64,000 nt of DNA from Marinomonas gallaica. Lineage in GTDB: Bacteria > Pseudomonadota > Gammaproteobacteria > Pseudomonadales > Marinomonadaceae. A program made the position numbers and the translations under genes. The notes under the pieces are model-generated. The model searched no databases. It was not told the DNA's origin and saw only the letters and a program-made list of their open reading frames with translations. The stretch is taken from the NCBI RefSeq assembly GCF_001639745.1, contig NZ_LTAX01000015.1:17952-81951 (forward strand). The letters are read 5' to 3'. This document shows, piece after piece, positions 9,724 through 19,889 of this stretch; position 1 is the stretch's first letter, and each line of letters begins with the position of its first letter.

Positions 9724-10812
9724 ATGCAATTAAAAACCTCCATTCGTCTCAATAAATACATCAGTGAAAGTGGTCTGTGTTCACGTCGTGAAGCCGACCG
9801 TTTCATTGAGCAAGGCAGCGTGTTCATCAATGGCAAACGCGCTGGCATTGGCGACCAAGTTACCCCAGGTGACTTGGTAAAGGTCAATGGCCAAACCATT
9901 GAGCCAATGGAAGCGGAAGATCTGATCTTTATCGCCGTCAACAAGCCCGTCGGCATTGTTAGCACCACCGAGTCCAGCGAGCCAAACAACATCGTCAGTT
10001 TTGTCAAACACGGCGCGCGTATTTTCCCGATTGGTCGCTTAGACAAAGACTCTCAAGGTCTGATCTTTATGACCAACAATGGCGACTTGGTAAATAAGAT
10101 TCTGCGGGCGTCAAACAACCACGAAAAAGAATACCTGGTAACGGTCAACAAACCGATCACCGATGCCTTTATCGATGGCATGAGTAACGGTGTGCCGATC
10201 TTGGGTCAGATGACCAAGAAGTGTAAGGTGAAGAAAGAATCGACCTTCGTTTTCAACATCACCTTAGTACAAGGCTTGAACCGCCAAATTCGCCGTATGG
10301 CGGAGCATTTTGGCTACGAAGTGGTGCAACTTGAGCGTATTCGCATCATGAACGTATCACTGAAAGGTGTCGCTCTTGGCGATTGGCGCGACCTCACGCA
10401 AAAAGAAATCAATGGTATTGCAGAACTGACCAAAGATTCAGACGGCAATGCCGCGCCGAAAGCCAGCAACCCACGCAAACCCAGGCCCAAAAACCATCAA
10501 GGTAACTCAGGCTCGGGCGCTCGTGGCGGACAAGGTCGCAATGAACAACGCTCAGGCAAACCGAATGCCAACGGAAAAAGTGGTTCTGGACGCCCTGCCA
10601 ATGGCAAACCTGCTGCGGGCGGAAAAGGCAAGCCAGCACCGGCAGGTCGAGGTGGCGCAGGGACTTCAGGCAATAACAAAGGTCGCCCAGCCAATGGTAA
10701 AGGTGGCAAACCGGCACCCGCTGGCCGCAGCAAACCAATGCCATCCGGCGCAGGGAAAGGCAAAGGTGGTGCTCCAGCAGGCAACGGCAAGCAGCGCAAT
10801 CGATCTCGATAA
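9724..10812 (+). CDS. rluF: 23S rRNA pseudouridine synthase RluF with long basic C-terminal tail
   Basis: A 362-residue protein. An S4 RNA-binding domain (about 8-60) and an RsuA/RluF-type synthase domain (about 65-230) carry catalytic Asp107 in the [10 protein letters not shown] motif, with NRQIRRM near 196. It should isomerise U2604 of 23S rRNA, as E. coli RluF does. From about residue 240 the chain becomes low-complexity and rich in Gly, Lys, Arg, Asn and Pro for some 120 residues, with repeats of the type [17 protein letters not shown]. This disordered cationic tail is longer than in E. coli RluF and probably adds non-specific RNA affinity. The gene is cotranscribed with rlmE. Confidence 0.9.
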   Translation: MQLKTSIRLNKYISESGLCSRREADRFIEQGSVFINGKRAGIGDQVTPGDLVKVNGQTIEPMEAEDLIFIAVNKPVGIVSTTESSEPNNIVSFVKHGARIFPIGRLDKDSQGLIFMTNNGDLVNKILRASNNHEKEYLVTVNKPITDAFIDGMSNGVPILGQMTKKCKVKKESTFVFNITLVQGLNRQIRRMAEHFGYEVVQLERIRIMNVSLKGVALGDWRDLTQKEINGIAELTKDSDGNAAPKASNPRKPRPKNHQGNSGSGARGGQGRNEQRSGKPNANGKSGSGRPANGKPAAGGKGKPAPAGRGGAGTSGNNKGRPANGKGGKPAPAGRSKPMPSGAGKGKGGAPAGNGKQRNRSR

Positions 10813-10842
10813 CCCAACAGACATTCATCATAGGGAAAGCTG

Positions 10843-12021
10843 ATGCCCCTTCGATCCGAATCTCGCCACTGGCTTTTGCTGGCGTTTATTTTTGTCATGG
10901 CATTGAGCCTAAGGGGCCCTGTGGTCGGTATTGCTCCGCTGATCGACCTAATTGAGTCCGATTTGCACCTGAGTAGTTCTGCCTCCGGTCTATTAACGAC
11001 CTTCCCTATATTGGCGTTTGCGTTGTGCGCACCATTCGGCGCTTTCCTAGATCGACGCTACGGGCTAGAACTCGCCTTACTGCTCGGTTCGGTCAGTATT
11101 GCCATCGGTATTACGTTGCGCAGTATCGACGCTCTACCTAACCTTTATGTTGGCATGACGCTTATTGGCGTAGGCATTGCGATTGGTAATGTGTTGTTGC
11201 CTATTTTATTAAAACGCGATTTTCCCCATCAAATCTTACAGTTGACCGCTGTTTATGTGTTGATGATGAATTTAGGCGGCGCGTTTATGACTGGCTTTGC
11301 TGTGCCTATCGCCCAATGGGCCCCGGACGTATTTGATGTCTGGCGCGGTTGGTCTGTGGCACTGTTTAGCCATTTGGTATTTATCTTGCCAGCGCTACTG
11401 CTTTGGTTTTTTATTCCTAAACGCACCACTGCCATACCACTCTCGACCCAAGCACCTAGAGTGTTGTGGCGCTCACCTTTAGCCTGGATCATCACACTGT
11501 TCTTAGCGCTCGATTCCGTATTGAATTACGTTGTAAACGCTTGGATTCCCACTATTTTGGTCACCAAAGGCTTTGATCCGACCACGGCCGGTTTGTACCA
11601 CAGTTATCTGCAAACGGCGGGGATGCTCCCTGCTTTAATTTTGCCTTTCTTGAAGCACTTTTTTGGCAGCCCTAGACAGCTCACCAGTATTGCGGTCATT
11701 GCAACACTGATAAGTTTGACCGGCTATGCATTTGTACCAACCTTTGCTGCACTTTGGTCTTGCCTATTTGGTTTTGGGTGTACTTTGGGCTTTGTGATGG
11801 GTTTGTCGCTCATCAGCTTACGTACTCATAGCGTTCAAGAAGCCGCCGCTTTATCGGGTATGGCGCAATTGGTGGGCTATTTATTCGCGGCCGCGGGACC
11901 TGTCAGCATTGGGGCGCTACATGATGGAACTCAAAGCTGGCAGCTGCCGCTCTATGTTTTGATTGTAATCGGTCTTATCTGGGGCATCATTGGCTGGTTT
12001 GCCAGCGCTAAGGAAACCTAG
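10843..12021 (+). CDS. MFS transporter, CynX/NimT family
   Basis: A 392-residue, about 12-helix major facilitator. The N-terminal segment ALSLRGPVVGIAPL and the loop LDRRYGLE after helix 2 are typical of the CynX/NimT (COG2807) group, related to cyanate and 2-nitroimidazole transporters; the substrate is not predictable. The start at 10843 is preceded by AGGGAAAGC. It lies 30 bp after rluF on the same strand, so readthrough is possible, but no functional link is evident. It converges on the histidine kinase gene. Confidence 0.85.
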   Translation: MPLRSESRHWLLLAFIFVMALSLRGPVVGIAPLIDLIESDLHLSSSASGLLTTFPILAFALCAPFGAFLDRRYGLELALLLGSVSIAIGITLRSIDALPNLYVGMTLIGVGIAIGNVLLPILLKRDFPHQILQLTAVYVLMMNLGGAFMTGFAVPIAQWAPDVFDVWRGWSVALFSHLVFILPALLLWFFIPKRTTAIPLSTQAPRVLWRSPLAWIITLFLALDSVLNYVVNAWIPTILVTKGFDPTTAGLYHSYLQTAGMLPALILPFLKHFFGSPRQLTSIAVIATLISLTGYAFVPTFAALWSCLFGFGCTLGFVMGLSLISLRTHSVQEAAALSGMAQLVGYLFAAAGPVSIGALHDGTQSWQLPLYVLIVIGLIWGIIGWFASAKET

Positions 12022-12038
12022 CCATAGCGCTTTTGGGC

Positions 12039-13871
12039 TTATGTCGGATTTTTTGCATTGGGTACGGTAATCGTAAAACGTGCTCCATGCTTGTGATTGG
12101 CGGCTTCTATGTGACCATTGAGCAGTCGAGTAACCCACTGGTGCACCATATAAAGCCCCAACCCAGTATGTTGTTTGCCTCGGCCTGACGTGACAAAAGG
12201 CTCCCAAATCGTCGCTAAAATAGCGTCACGTATTCCTTTCCCGTTATCCGATACTTCAATCACAAAGTCTTCTTCTTGTTTCGCAGCTATCGTAATGGTG
12301 CCGGGCTGTCCTTTATCAAAAGCATGTTCCAGCGCATTGAGTAAAAGATTTTGGATCACTTGAGACATCACGCCTTGAGGCGACGTTACGTTTAAACTCG
12401 GTTCCGCTTCCAACTTAATATCGATAGACGGGTACTCTTTTAATATTGAGGAAAGCGGAGATAATGTATCTTCCAACATATTCAAAACATTAAATGTTTC
12501 TGGCTCTGGGTTCATTTGGTTCGTCGCAATGCGCTTAAATTGCGCCACGATTCCGGTCGCTCGGGTAAGGTTCTGCATCGCCAAATCAATCATATCGTTG
12601 CAAACGTCTATATCCGCTGCATTCGTGTCATGAGCTACGCGCTTAATCAAATTTTGCAGTGAAGATAAGCTCAAGCGAATGCCGCCCAACGGAGTATTTA
12701 ATTCATGCCCCACACCTGCAACCATGAGCCCCAACGAATTAAGCTTGCCTTGTTCTACCAATTCGTTTTGCAAGGCCACTAAATTCTGATTATTTTTTTC
12801 CAATTCATAATGAGCGACTTCTAACTGATTTTTCTCTGACTCGATCTGCTGAAGATGCTGGCGACGCTGTGTCTCTAAACGCCAAAGCAGCATCCCAACC
12901 GTCGTCAGGAAAACATACCCTATGGCACCTGCCAAGAAGACAAAAAAGATCATCTGCAGCTTTTTATATTGCCAAACATCTTGTCTAACGATCGACAGAA
13001 AATAGTGGTTCGGCTGCCCCGATAATTCATCATTAAAATAGTTTGGTAATGAAGTGAAGGGACGGCTATCAGAAAGCCTAAACTCCTTTAATGATCGACT
13101 TTTTTCGACATCTGTCCAAGCCCTTGGAAAAGCGTTAGTAAACGAAGATAATATATCGCCATAGAGATGTACCCACTCTAACTCAGGTCGTTCAGACAAC
13201 AACCATTGCCCGTTTGAGTTGATCATTTCCAGCGAATTACGACTGCTTTGTATGGCGCGCAAGCGAGCGAACAAGTAGTTTAAGTTATAGTTCACCACCA
13301 GAAGGCCCAACTCTTTACGGTCCGCACTATACAGCTTATAGCTGGCACGGATAGTAATTTCATAAGGCGTTACAATCGTCCCTTGTTCGACATTCAAATC
13401 AATCGGCGTCAGCAAAACAGCGTCGTTACCATACGCCATGCCTTGAATAAAATAATAACGGTTGGATTTGTCTTGTAGGCCTGAGCTTGAGACGATTTCA
13501 GCGCTGTCATTAAGGGTATTCACACGTACAAGCTCATGCCCTGTTGGACCAATCCAACGAAGCTGAGATATATAGGGGGACAACGAATACGCTCTTATAA
13601 AGTATTGAGCAACTCTGTCGCGCCAGATCTGCTCGGATTCAAATTTATCCGGCGTGATATAGCCTTCCAGCACTCGACCGATATAGCCCACAGTCTGTTG
13701 CATATAACCCAGTTCGCGAGACATCAACACAGAGCCACGATTTACTAACTCTGTTTGTTCAGAGTACAGCTGCTGACTGTACTGTGCTTGCCATAACTGG
13801 AAAGTCCCCATGCCTAATGCAATCATGAGCACAAATGGCACGACAAAAATCGCAAGCAGTTTTGGGTTCAT
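12039..13871 (-). CDS. Membrane sensor histidine kinase
   Basis: A 610-residue kinase. Membrane helices at about 5-27 and 307-330 flank a large periplasmic Cache-type sensor domain. A coiled coil (335-378) leads to the dimerisation domain with phospho-acceptor His389 in GVGHELNTPLGG, then an ATPase domain with N-box (NALEHAF), G1 (DNGKGI) and G2 (HTGLGLYMV). It overlaps the upstream REC-EAL gene by 4 nt, so the two are translationally coupled and very likely cognate: this kinase would phosphorylate the EAL-domain regulator. The stimulus is unknown. Confidence 0.9.
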   Translation of the reverse strand: MNPKLLAIFVVPFVLMIALGMGTFQLWQAQYSQQLYSEQTELVNRGSVLMSRELGYMQQTVGYIGRVLEGYITPDKFESEQIWRDRVAQYFIRAYSLSPYISQLRWIGPTGHELVRVNTLNDSAEIVSSSGLQDKSNRYYFIQGMAYGNDAVLLTPIDLNVEQGTIVTPYEITIRASYKLYSADRKELGLLVVNYNLNYLFARLRAIQSSRNSLEMINSNGQWLLSERPELEWVHLYGDILSSFTNAFPRAWTDVEKSRSLKEFRLSDSRPFTSLPNYFNDELSGQPNHYFLSIVRQDVWQYKKLQMIFFVFLAGAIGYVFLTTVGMLLWRLETQRRQHLQQIESEKNQLEVAHYELEKNNQNLVALQNELVEQGKLNSLGLMVAGVGHELNTPLGGIRLSLSSLQNLIKRVAHDTNAADIDVCNDMIDLAMQNLTRATGIVAQFKRIATNQMNPEPETFNVLNMLEDTLSPLSSILKEYPSIDIKLEAEPSLNVTSPQGVMSQVIQNLLLNALEHAFDKGQPGTITIAAKQEEDFVIEVSDNGKGIRDAILATIWEPFVTSGRGKQHTGLGLYMVHQWVTRLLNGHIEAANHKHGARFTITVPNAKNPT

Positions 13872-16078
13872 TTGGTTTTATTCACCTGAACATTCCTGTT
13901 GGCCCATACCAAAGCATCTTCTATGAGCATGGGACGCCCAATAAAGTAACCTTGACCAGAATCACACCCCATCTCACGTAACATATCAAGCTGTGCTTGG
14001 GTTTCAATACCTTCTGCGATCACCGACATGTTGAGCAGTTTGCCTAACTCAATAATCATTTGAACAATTTTTCGGTCTTGCTCTGTTTTATCCATACGAT
14101 CGATAAACTGACGGTCAATTTTCAGCTCGTCGGCATTAAGGATGGAAAGGTATGATAATGACGAATAGCCCGCCCCAAAATCGTCGATACTGATTTTAAT
14201 GCCGACATCACGTAGCTTCTCTAGATAATCGGATGCGGTTTTCAATACTTCAATTAGCTGAGTCTCAGTGACTTCAATAGTGATGTTATGGGCTTTTATA
14301 CCTTGTTCACATAGACAACCCTGAAAACGTGTAACAAAGTCCGTTCGAGTGACCTCGGAGCCTGCGACATTGACCGATAAAGGAACATTGATATTCGCCT
14401 GTTGTAGCTGCTTAACCGCTTCACAAGCACGAATGGTGACATATTCATCAAGCTTATCGATCAAGCCGGATGTTTCCGCCAACGGAATAAAACGGTCTGG
14501 CGCAATCATGCTTCCATCATCGTCCTGCCAGCGAACTAATACTTCATAACCAATCAGAGAATGGTCTACTAACGAAATTTTTGGCTGAAGATGAATAAAA
14601 AACTTATTGTCCTGTAACGCTATGCGCATTTTTTTCATCAGCTCATATCGTTCTTGTAAATCGTCCAATTCAGAGCTGTCAAATACGCCAAAGTCCTTCT
14701 GTTGATGCTTGATCTGCTCTAAAAAGGCTTTGGCTATGCCCAATATCTGACTCGGCCCTTGCTCATCAATGTCAGCCAATTTGATCAACGCACCCGTTAA
14801 ATCAATAGTATGTGTCGTGCCTTTTATATCTAGCTGTGGATGCAAAACATGCTCAAGCTCTTCACGTGAATAATCTTGTTGGTTGTCATACACCATCAAA
14901 ATCAGGGTATCACGTTCATACAACACCACATCAATCACTTTGACAAAGCACGCTTTTAGATATGCCGCCAAATGACGTATGAGTGAGCGACCAAACGTGA
15001 CGCCAAATAACACTTCGCTATAGGTTAACTCTTCGACATGAAGCATAAATAATTTGGAGTTCAGACGTTCTGCCGCTGATAAGTTTTCGATCTGCCGAAT
15101 TAACCAGTTTTTATTATGTAGCCCAGTGACGGTGTCGTAATAGGCTAACTCAGATAATCGGGTATGCAGCGCGACATTACTAAAGCCAGCATTGATATTT
15201 TCCCCAAATATTTGCAGTAGATCGACCTCGTATTCCGTTAGCTCATGCTCACACTTAACGACTACAACATAATCTTTCTGGTCCACATCTTTGCTGGAGA
15301 AATACAGTGCAGAGAACGGCGAGTCTAAAAAATGGCAATGAGCGGACATGCACTGCCCGACCAATCGATTGATTTCAGGTTCAGAGTCGATGCTACCAAG
15401 GTATTGATTTGCCCAATTTTTATAAGCACCTGCCGCAGCAAATACCAAGGCACTTTCGGGTACCTGAGCGTTTTCGTGGGCAATACAGACAATGCCGCCA
15501 GTATCAAGGTTGAATACTCGACACAGCTCTTCAAGAATCGACTGGGTGTAGGCTTTTAAGTCGAGTTTATTGCTGATGCGCTGACTCGATTCAATCAACA
15601 TTTGCAGCCCTTGGCGAGCTTGCTGCATGTACGTCATGTGCTCCCAGGTGCGAATGTTGCCTAATACAACGGACTGCAAATGCTCATGCGTCAGATCGCT
15701 TTTATCCCAATAATCATCAATGTCATAATTAGTCATTAGATCGCCCAGTGGCATCATACCAGGCTGACCTGTCAGCAATACAATCCGAACCAGCTGATTT
15801 CCTAAACCATTCCGAATCGATTTCACTAAACGTAGACCGGCGTCATCCGTTTCCATGACCACATCCAATAGCACTAAGGCAATATCAGGATGCTGAGCAA
15901 TCACAGTCGAAGCGGCTTGTGCACTGTTTGCGGTCAAAAACTCAATTTTACGATCACCGTAATTCAGCGCTTTAAGTGTTAGCAGCAATGCGCCTTGGTA
16001 CGTTGTATCGTCTTCAACGGAAAGTATTTTACATAACTTAACTTCTTTACGCTGTGGCATATTCCCTTTTGCACTCAT
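13868..16078 (-). CDS. Response regulator: REC-DUF3369-degenerate GGDEF-EAL phosphodiesterase
   Basis: A 736-residue cytosolic protein. The receiver domain has acidic residues Asp23/Asp24, phospho-acceptor Asp72 (VLLDVVMET), Thr103 and Lys126. Residues about 130-320 fit DUF3369, a GAF-like region found in such regulators. A GGDEF-like domain follows without a GGDEF signature, so it is catalytically dead or regulatory. The C-terminal EAL domain keeps EVLVRW, DDFGAGYSSLSYL and IAEGIET, and should hydrolyse cyclic-di-GMP. Phosphorylation by the coupled kinase probably tunes this activity. The first ATG follows GAGAG and is kept; an in-frame ATG six codons later is possible. Confidence 0.88.
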   Translation of the reverse strand: MSAKGNMPQRKEVKLCKILSVEDDTTYQGALLLTLKALNYGDRKIEFLTANSAQAASTVIAQHPDIALVLLDVVMETDDAGLRLVKSIRNGLGNQLVRIVLLTGQPGMMPLGDLMTNYDIDDYWDKSDLTHEHLQSVVLGNIRTWEHMTYMQQARQGLQMLIESSQRISNKLDLKAYTQSILEELCRVFNLDTGGIVCIAHENAQVPESALVFAAAGAYKNWANQYLGSIDSEPEINRLVGQCMSAHCHFLDSPFSALYFSSKDVDQKDYVVVVKCEHELTEYEVDLLQIFGENINAGFSNVALHTRLSELAYYDTVTGLHNKNWLIRQIENLSAAERLNSKLFMLHVEELTYSEVLFGVTFGRSLIRHLAAYLKACFVKVIDVVLYERDTLILMVYDNQQDYSREELEHVLHPQLDIKGTTHTIDLTGALIKLADIDEQGPSQILGIAKAFLEQIKHQQKDFGVFDSSELDDLQERYELMKKMRIALQDNKFFIHLQPKISLVDHSLIGYEVLVRWQDDDGSMIAPDRFIPLAETSGLIDKLDEYVTIRACEAVKQLQQANINVPLSVNVAGSEVTRTDFVTRFQGCLCEQGIKAHNITIEVTETQLIEVLKTASDYLEKLRDVGIKISIDDFGAGYSSLSYLSILNADELKIDRQFIDRMDKTEQDRKIVQMIIELGKLLNMSVIAEGIETQAQLDMLREMGCDSGQGYFIGRPMLIEDALVWANRNVQVNKTK

Positions 16079-16308
16079 ACGTTACTCTCAGTTTCATTTA
16101 ACTTTATTTGTTAGATAATAGTATTGATTACCAAATAAATAGATTTATGGTTTAGAAGTATTTGTAGGAATTTGTAACAATTCAAATCACATATACTGTT
16201 TTTTTAGATAACTCTAATACTTACTATAGTCACTCTGCCTGTTTATGAAAGTAAGTGTGATATAGTGCCCGTTTATACATTCACAGTCTTGCTCAGCAAG
16301 GTGGGGTC

Positions 16309-16929
16309 ATGACGAAGCAAAAAGGCAATCTATTCATTCTGTCAGCACCATCCGGTGCCGGTAAATCCTCTCTATACAAAGCACTGTTAGAAGCGGATTC
16401 AAACGTTCGCATTTCCGTTTCTCACACTACCCGTGCGCCTCGATCTGGCGAAGAACATGGACGTGAGTACTTCTTTGTCGACGTTGACTCATTTTTAGAC
16501 ATGATTGCTGACAATGCATTCTTTGAGCATGCCCAAGTGTTTGATAACTACTATGGCACATCTAAACAAGCTATTTTTGACATGCTCGACCAAGGTCTAG
16601 ATGTAATTTTAGAGATCGATTGGCAAGGGGCGCGACAAGTACGCGAGTTGTACCCAGAAGCGATCGGCGTATTCATCTTGCCACCCTCTCTAAGCGCTCT
16701 TGAAGAGCGCTTAACTGGCCGAGGTACCGACTCAGAAGATGTGATTGCTCGTCGTATGTCGAAAGCTGTCAGCGAGATGTCACACTATGAAGAGTACGAA
16801 TATGTCATTATAAACGATGATTTTGAGCACGCTCTGACTCAATTAAAGGCTGTTTTTGCTGCGAACCGCACAAGAACATCATTAATACAAGAGATTCACA
16901 GCGAACTCATCAATGATCTCTTGTCATAG
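16309..16929 (+). CDS. gmk: Guanylate kinase
   Basis: A 206-residue enzyme that phosphorylates GMP to GDP with ATP. The P-loop APSGAGKSS is at 13-21, followed by the GMP-binding SHTTRAPRSGE segment and the YGTSK and lid motifs. Its position just before rpoZ and spoT is the classical arrangement and links nucleotide supply with (p)ppGpp metabolism. The ATG follows GGTGGGG. The 230-bp upstream region separating it from the divergent EAL regulator holds the promoters. Confidence 0.97.
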   Translation: MTKQKGNLFILSAPSGAGKSSLYKALLEADSNVRISVSHTTRAPRSGEEHGREYFFVDVDSFLDMIADNAFFEHAQVFDNYYGTSKQAIFDMLDQGLDVILEIDWQGARQVRELYPEAIGVFILPPSLSALEERLTGRGTDSEDVIARRMSKAVSEMSHYEEYEYVIINDDFEHALTQLKAVFAANRTRTSLIQEIHSELINDLLS

Positions 16930-16998
16930 TGATCGTCCGTTAAGTAAAATTAGCGATACTAATTAGTGATTAATTCTTACCCTATATAGAGGTCAAAC

Positions 16999-17223
16999 AT
17001 GGCTCGAGTTACAGTTGAAGATTGTCTTGAAAACGTAGATAACCGTTTTGAGTTGGTAATGGTGGCAGCAAAACGCGCCCGTCAGCTTGCAACAGGCGGG
17101 GCAGAAGCAAAACTGCCTCTTGAAGAAGACAAAATGACCGTAGTGGCACTACGCGAAATCGCAGAAGATCTAATTAATGCGAAAAACGTCGACTTTCAGA
17201 ACAAGCCTACAACAGAGTTTTAA
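16999..17223 (+). CDS. rpoZ: RNA polymerase omega subunit
   Basis: A 74-residue omega subunit starting [11 protein letters not shown], with the conserved [16 protein letters not shown] segment. It helps assemble the beta' subunit and forms part of a (p)ppGpp site on RNA polymerase. A good ribosome binding site (AGAGG) precedes it. It sits between gmk and spoT, presumably in one operon. Confidence 0.97.
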   Translation: MARVTVEDCLENVDNRFELVMVAAKRARQLATGGAEAKLPLEEDKMTVVALREIAEDLINAKNVDFQNKPTTEF

Positions 17224-17290
17224 TTCTTTATGATTTACATCGCTCAACGCATGATGTTCTGGTTTAGCTTTTCCTGATGTGAGGTGAGCG

Positions 17291-19408
17291 GTGTCTACTA
17301 TTGAAGTATTAGCTCAAACGCTCAGCCAATATCTACCTAATGAACAGGTAGCCACGGTTAAGCGTGCGTATTACTACGCTGAACAGGCCCATGACGGCCA
17401 AAAACGTAAAAGTGGTGAGCATTATGTCACTCACCCACTTGCGGTCGCGTTTATTTTGGCCGACCTTCGTATGGATTGCGAAGGCTTGACGGCGGCACTT
17501 TTGCACGACGTCATTGAAGATACTGGCATATCACGCGAGTCCCTTGCCGAACAATTTGGCGAGGGTGTCGCAAGCCTTGTAGACGGTGTGAGCAAACTGA
17601 CGCACCTAGAGTTCAACAGCCAACTCGAGAAACAAGCGCACAATTTCCAAAAAATGGCCATGGCAATGGCCGATGACATTCGTGTCATCATGGTAAAACT
17701 GGCCGACCGACTCCACAACATGCGCACTCTAGACGCCATGCCGGGTCATAAAAAGCGCCGTATTGCCAAAGAAACCCTCGATATTTACGCACCCATCGCC
17801 AACCGTTTAGGTATGTATAATGTCAAAGTTGACCTTGAGTCCTTAGCATTTGAAGCCTATTACCCAATGCGTTCACGCATGCTTAAGCGCGCAATCAATA
17901 AGCGCTATGGTCAACGTGATAAAGCGATGGAAAAGCTAGAAGATTTTATCCGCTCTGAACTTGCCGCTGACTACATTGATTCGTCCATCAGTGTGCGTGA
18001 AAAGCACACCTACAGTATTTACCAGAAGATGCACAATAAACGTCGCTCTCTGGAAGAAATCATGGATGTTATGGGCGTACGTATTGTCACCGACCGGCCG
18101 GACAGCTGTTACCGTATTCTCGGGGTGATTCACGCTCTGTTTAAACCGATCGAGGGTCGCTTTAAAGATTACATTGCTGTACCCAAGTCCAACGGCTATC
18201 AGTCTCTGCACACCACCGTGTTAGGCAATAATGGGTTACCGTTAGAAGTCCAGATTCGTACAAAAGAAATGGACGTGGTTGCAGTACAAGGTATTGCGGC
18301 TCATTGGACCTACAAGTCTCAGGGTCAATCTGGCGTCACGGCAACCAATCATGAACGAGCAACGAAATGGGTAAAAAGCTTACTTGAGATTCAAGAGAAA
18401 GCACACAACCCGATGGAGTTCATTGATAACGTTAAGAGTGATCTTTTCCCTGACGAAGTGTATGTGTTTACGCCCAAAGGCGAAATCATTGAGCTGCCTT
18501 CTGGAGCAACACCCGTCGACTTCGCTTATGGTGTGCACACAGAAATCGGCAACACCTGTATTTCGTGTCGTATTAACCGCCGCTTAGCGCCGCTCAGTAC
18601 GCAATTGGAAAGCGGTCAAACCGTGGAAGTTATCACCGCGAAAAGTGCCCAACCGAATGTCGCTTGGTTAAGTTTTGCGATCACCGGTAAAGCGCGCACC
18701 AACATTCGTCATTATTTGAAAACGAAGCAGCGTGAAAATGCGATTTCCTTTGGTTACCGCTTGCTGACCCGATCTTTGAATGCGTTTAGTACAACGATCG
18801 AAGAACTGTCCCAAGAGCAAGTTCAGCAGGTGCTGGATCATTACCAATTTGAAATCTTAGACGACTTGCTAGAGTCCATCGGTAAAGGTCGCCATGTCGG
18901 TTACGTGGTGGCACGACAATTATTCCCTGACTTTAAAGAAGAAGAACTGGTCACGCCTAAATCTTTCAAAGTGAATGGCTCCGAAGGCATGCTAATGTCC
19001 TTCGCGAAGTGTTGCTCGCCGATTCCAGGTGACCCCATTGTCGGCTACGTGCAAGTCGACAAAGGCATTATCATTCATCATCAAAGCTGCCCGAACATCC
19101 AAGACCACCTTGCCAACCCAGAGCGTTATATCCGCATGAGTTGGGGCAAGGAGATCGAAGAAGAGCTCAATGTCAGTCTCATCATTACCTATGTAAATGA
19201 GCGTGGTGCAGTCGCGCAAATCGCCAGCGCCATTACTGACACCGATTTCCAAGTATCAAACTTAGACATCATTGAGCGCGGTAAGATTTCTCGATTACGT
19301 TTGAACATCGCTATTTCAAGCCGCGTAGGCTTGGCCGATGTCATGCGTCGTATTAAAGCGATACGCTGTGTTGAAAAAGTGACCCGCGAAACGCTCGTGG
19401 GACGCTAA
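17291..19408 (+). CDS. spoT: Bifunctional (p)ppGpp synthetase/hydrolase SpoT
   Basis: A 705-residue RSH protein. The HD hydrolase domain contains His72-Asp73 and Glu76-Asp77 (LLHDVIEDT). The synthetase domain includes RFKDYIAVPKSNGYQSLHT. A TGS domain (VYVFTPKGEIIELP), a Cys-containing conserved domain and a C-terminal ACT domain follow. The intact HD motif distinguishes it from RelA. The start is GTG at 17291 preceded by GAGGTGAG. It is the third gene of the gmk-rpoZ-spoT cluster, with ridA next. Confidence 0.96.
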   Translation: MSTIEVLAQTLSQYLPNEQVATVKRAYYYAEQAHDGQKRKSGEHYVTHPLAVAFILADLRMDCEGLTAALLHDVIEDTGISRESLAEQFGEGVASLVDGVSKLTHLEFNSQLEKQAHNFQKMAMAMADDIRVIMVKLADRLHNMRTLDAMPGHKKRRIAKETLDIYAPIANRLGMYNVKVDLESLAFEAYYPMRSRMLKRAINKRYGQRDKAMEKLEDFIRSELAADYIDSSISVREKHTYSIYQKMHNKRRSLEEIMDVMGVRIVTDRPDSCYRILGVIHALFKPIEGRFKDYIAVPKSNGYQSLHTTVLGNNGLPLEVQIRTKEMDVVAVQGIAAHWTYKSQGQSGVTATNHERATKWVKSLLEIQEKAHNPMEFIDNVKSDLFPDEVYVFTPKGEIIELPSGATPVDFAYGVHTEIGNTCISCRINRRLAPLSTQLESGQTVEVITAKSAQPNVAWLSFAITGKARTNIRHYLKTKQRENAISFGYRLLTRSLNAFSTTIEELSQEQVQQVLDHYQFEILDDLLESIGKGRHVGYVVARQLFPDFKEEELVTPKSFKVNGSEGMLMSFAKCCSPIPGDPIVGYVQVDKGIIIHHQSCPNIQDHLANPERYIRMSWGKEIEEELNVSLIITYVNERGAVAQIASAITDTDFQVSNLDIIERGKISRLRLNIAISSRVGLADVMRRIKAIRCVEKVTRETLVGR

Positions 19409-19450
19409 TCAGACAGCGTTCATTGAATCATTCTTTAAGGACTTTAAATC

Positions 19451-19837
19451 ATGGCTAAACAAGTAATTTTCTCTGAAAACGCTCCAGCAGCGATCGGTCC
19501 ATACTCTCAAGCAGTTCGTGCTGGCAATACTGTTTACCTTTCTGGTCAGATCCCATTGGTTCCAGAAACAATGGAAGTGATCAGCGACGATGTCGCTGAT
19601 CAAACGACTCAGGTGTTCAAAAACCTACAAGCCGTATGTGAAGCAGCGGGTGGTTCTCTAAAAGACATCGTTAAGCTAAACATCTACATGACTGACCTAG
19701 GCAACTTCGCTCTAGTAAACGAAGTCATGACTAAGTTCTTTGTCGAACCTTACCCTGCGCGTGCAGCGTTAGGTGTTCGCGCATTGCCAAAAGGCGTTGC
19801 CGTTGAAATCGAAGGTGTATTGGTTCTAGAAGACTAA
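19451..19837 (+). CDS. ridA: RidA family enamine/imine deaminase
   Basis: A 128-residue trimeric YjgF/YER057c protein that hydrolyses reactive enamine/imine intermediates such as 2-aminoacrylate. The carboxylate-binding Arg104 (YPARAALGV) and Glu119 match E. coli Arg105 and Glu120, so it belongs to the active RidA subgroup. It lies 42 bp after spoT, as in many gammaproteobacteria, and is closed by a strong terminator. Confidence 0.95.
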   Translation: MAKQVIFSENAPAAIGPYSQAVRAGNTVYLSGQIPLVPETMEVISDDVADQTTQVFKNLQAVCEAAGGSLKDIVKLNIYMTDLGNFALVNEVMTKFFVEPYPARAALGVRALPKGVAVEIEGVLVLED

Positions 19838-19849
19838 TTCCAAAACCTT

Positions 19850-19885
19850 AAAAAAGGCGCTTAGAGTGATCTAAGCGCCTTTTTT
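19850..19885 (+). terminator. Rho-independent terminator after ridA
   Basis: A perfect 16-bp stem (19850-19865 with 19870-19885), GTGA loop and six T on the plus strand. The six A on the other arm let it also serve the convergent minus-strand SDR gene. Confidence 0.92.
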
Positions 19886-19889
19886 GGGT

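Noticed and set aside
10409..10898. Long overlapping frames opposite and beside the rluF tail
   Set aside because: They are explained by the low-complexity G/C-rich repeats of the basic tail and have no family features.
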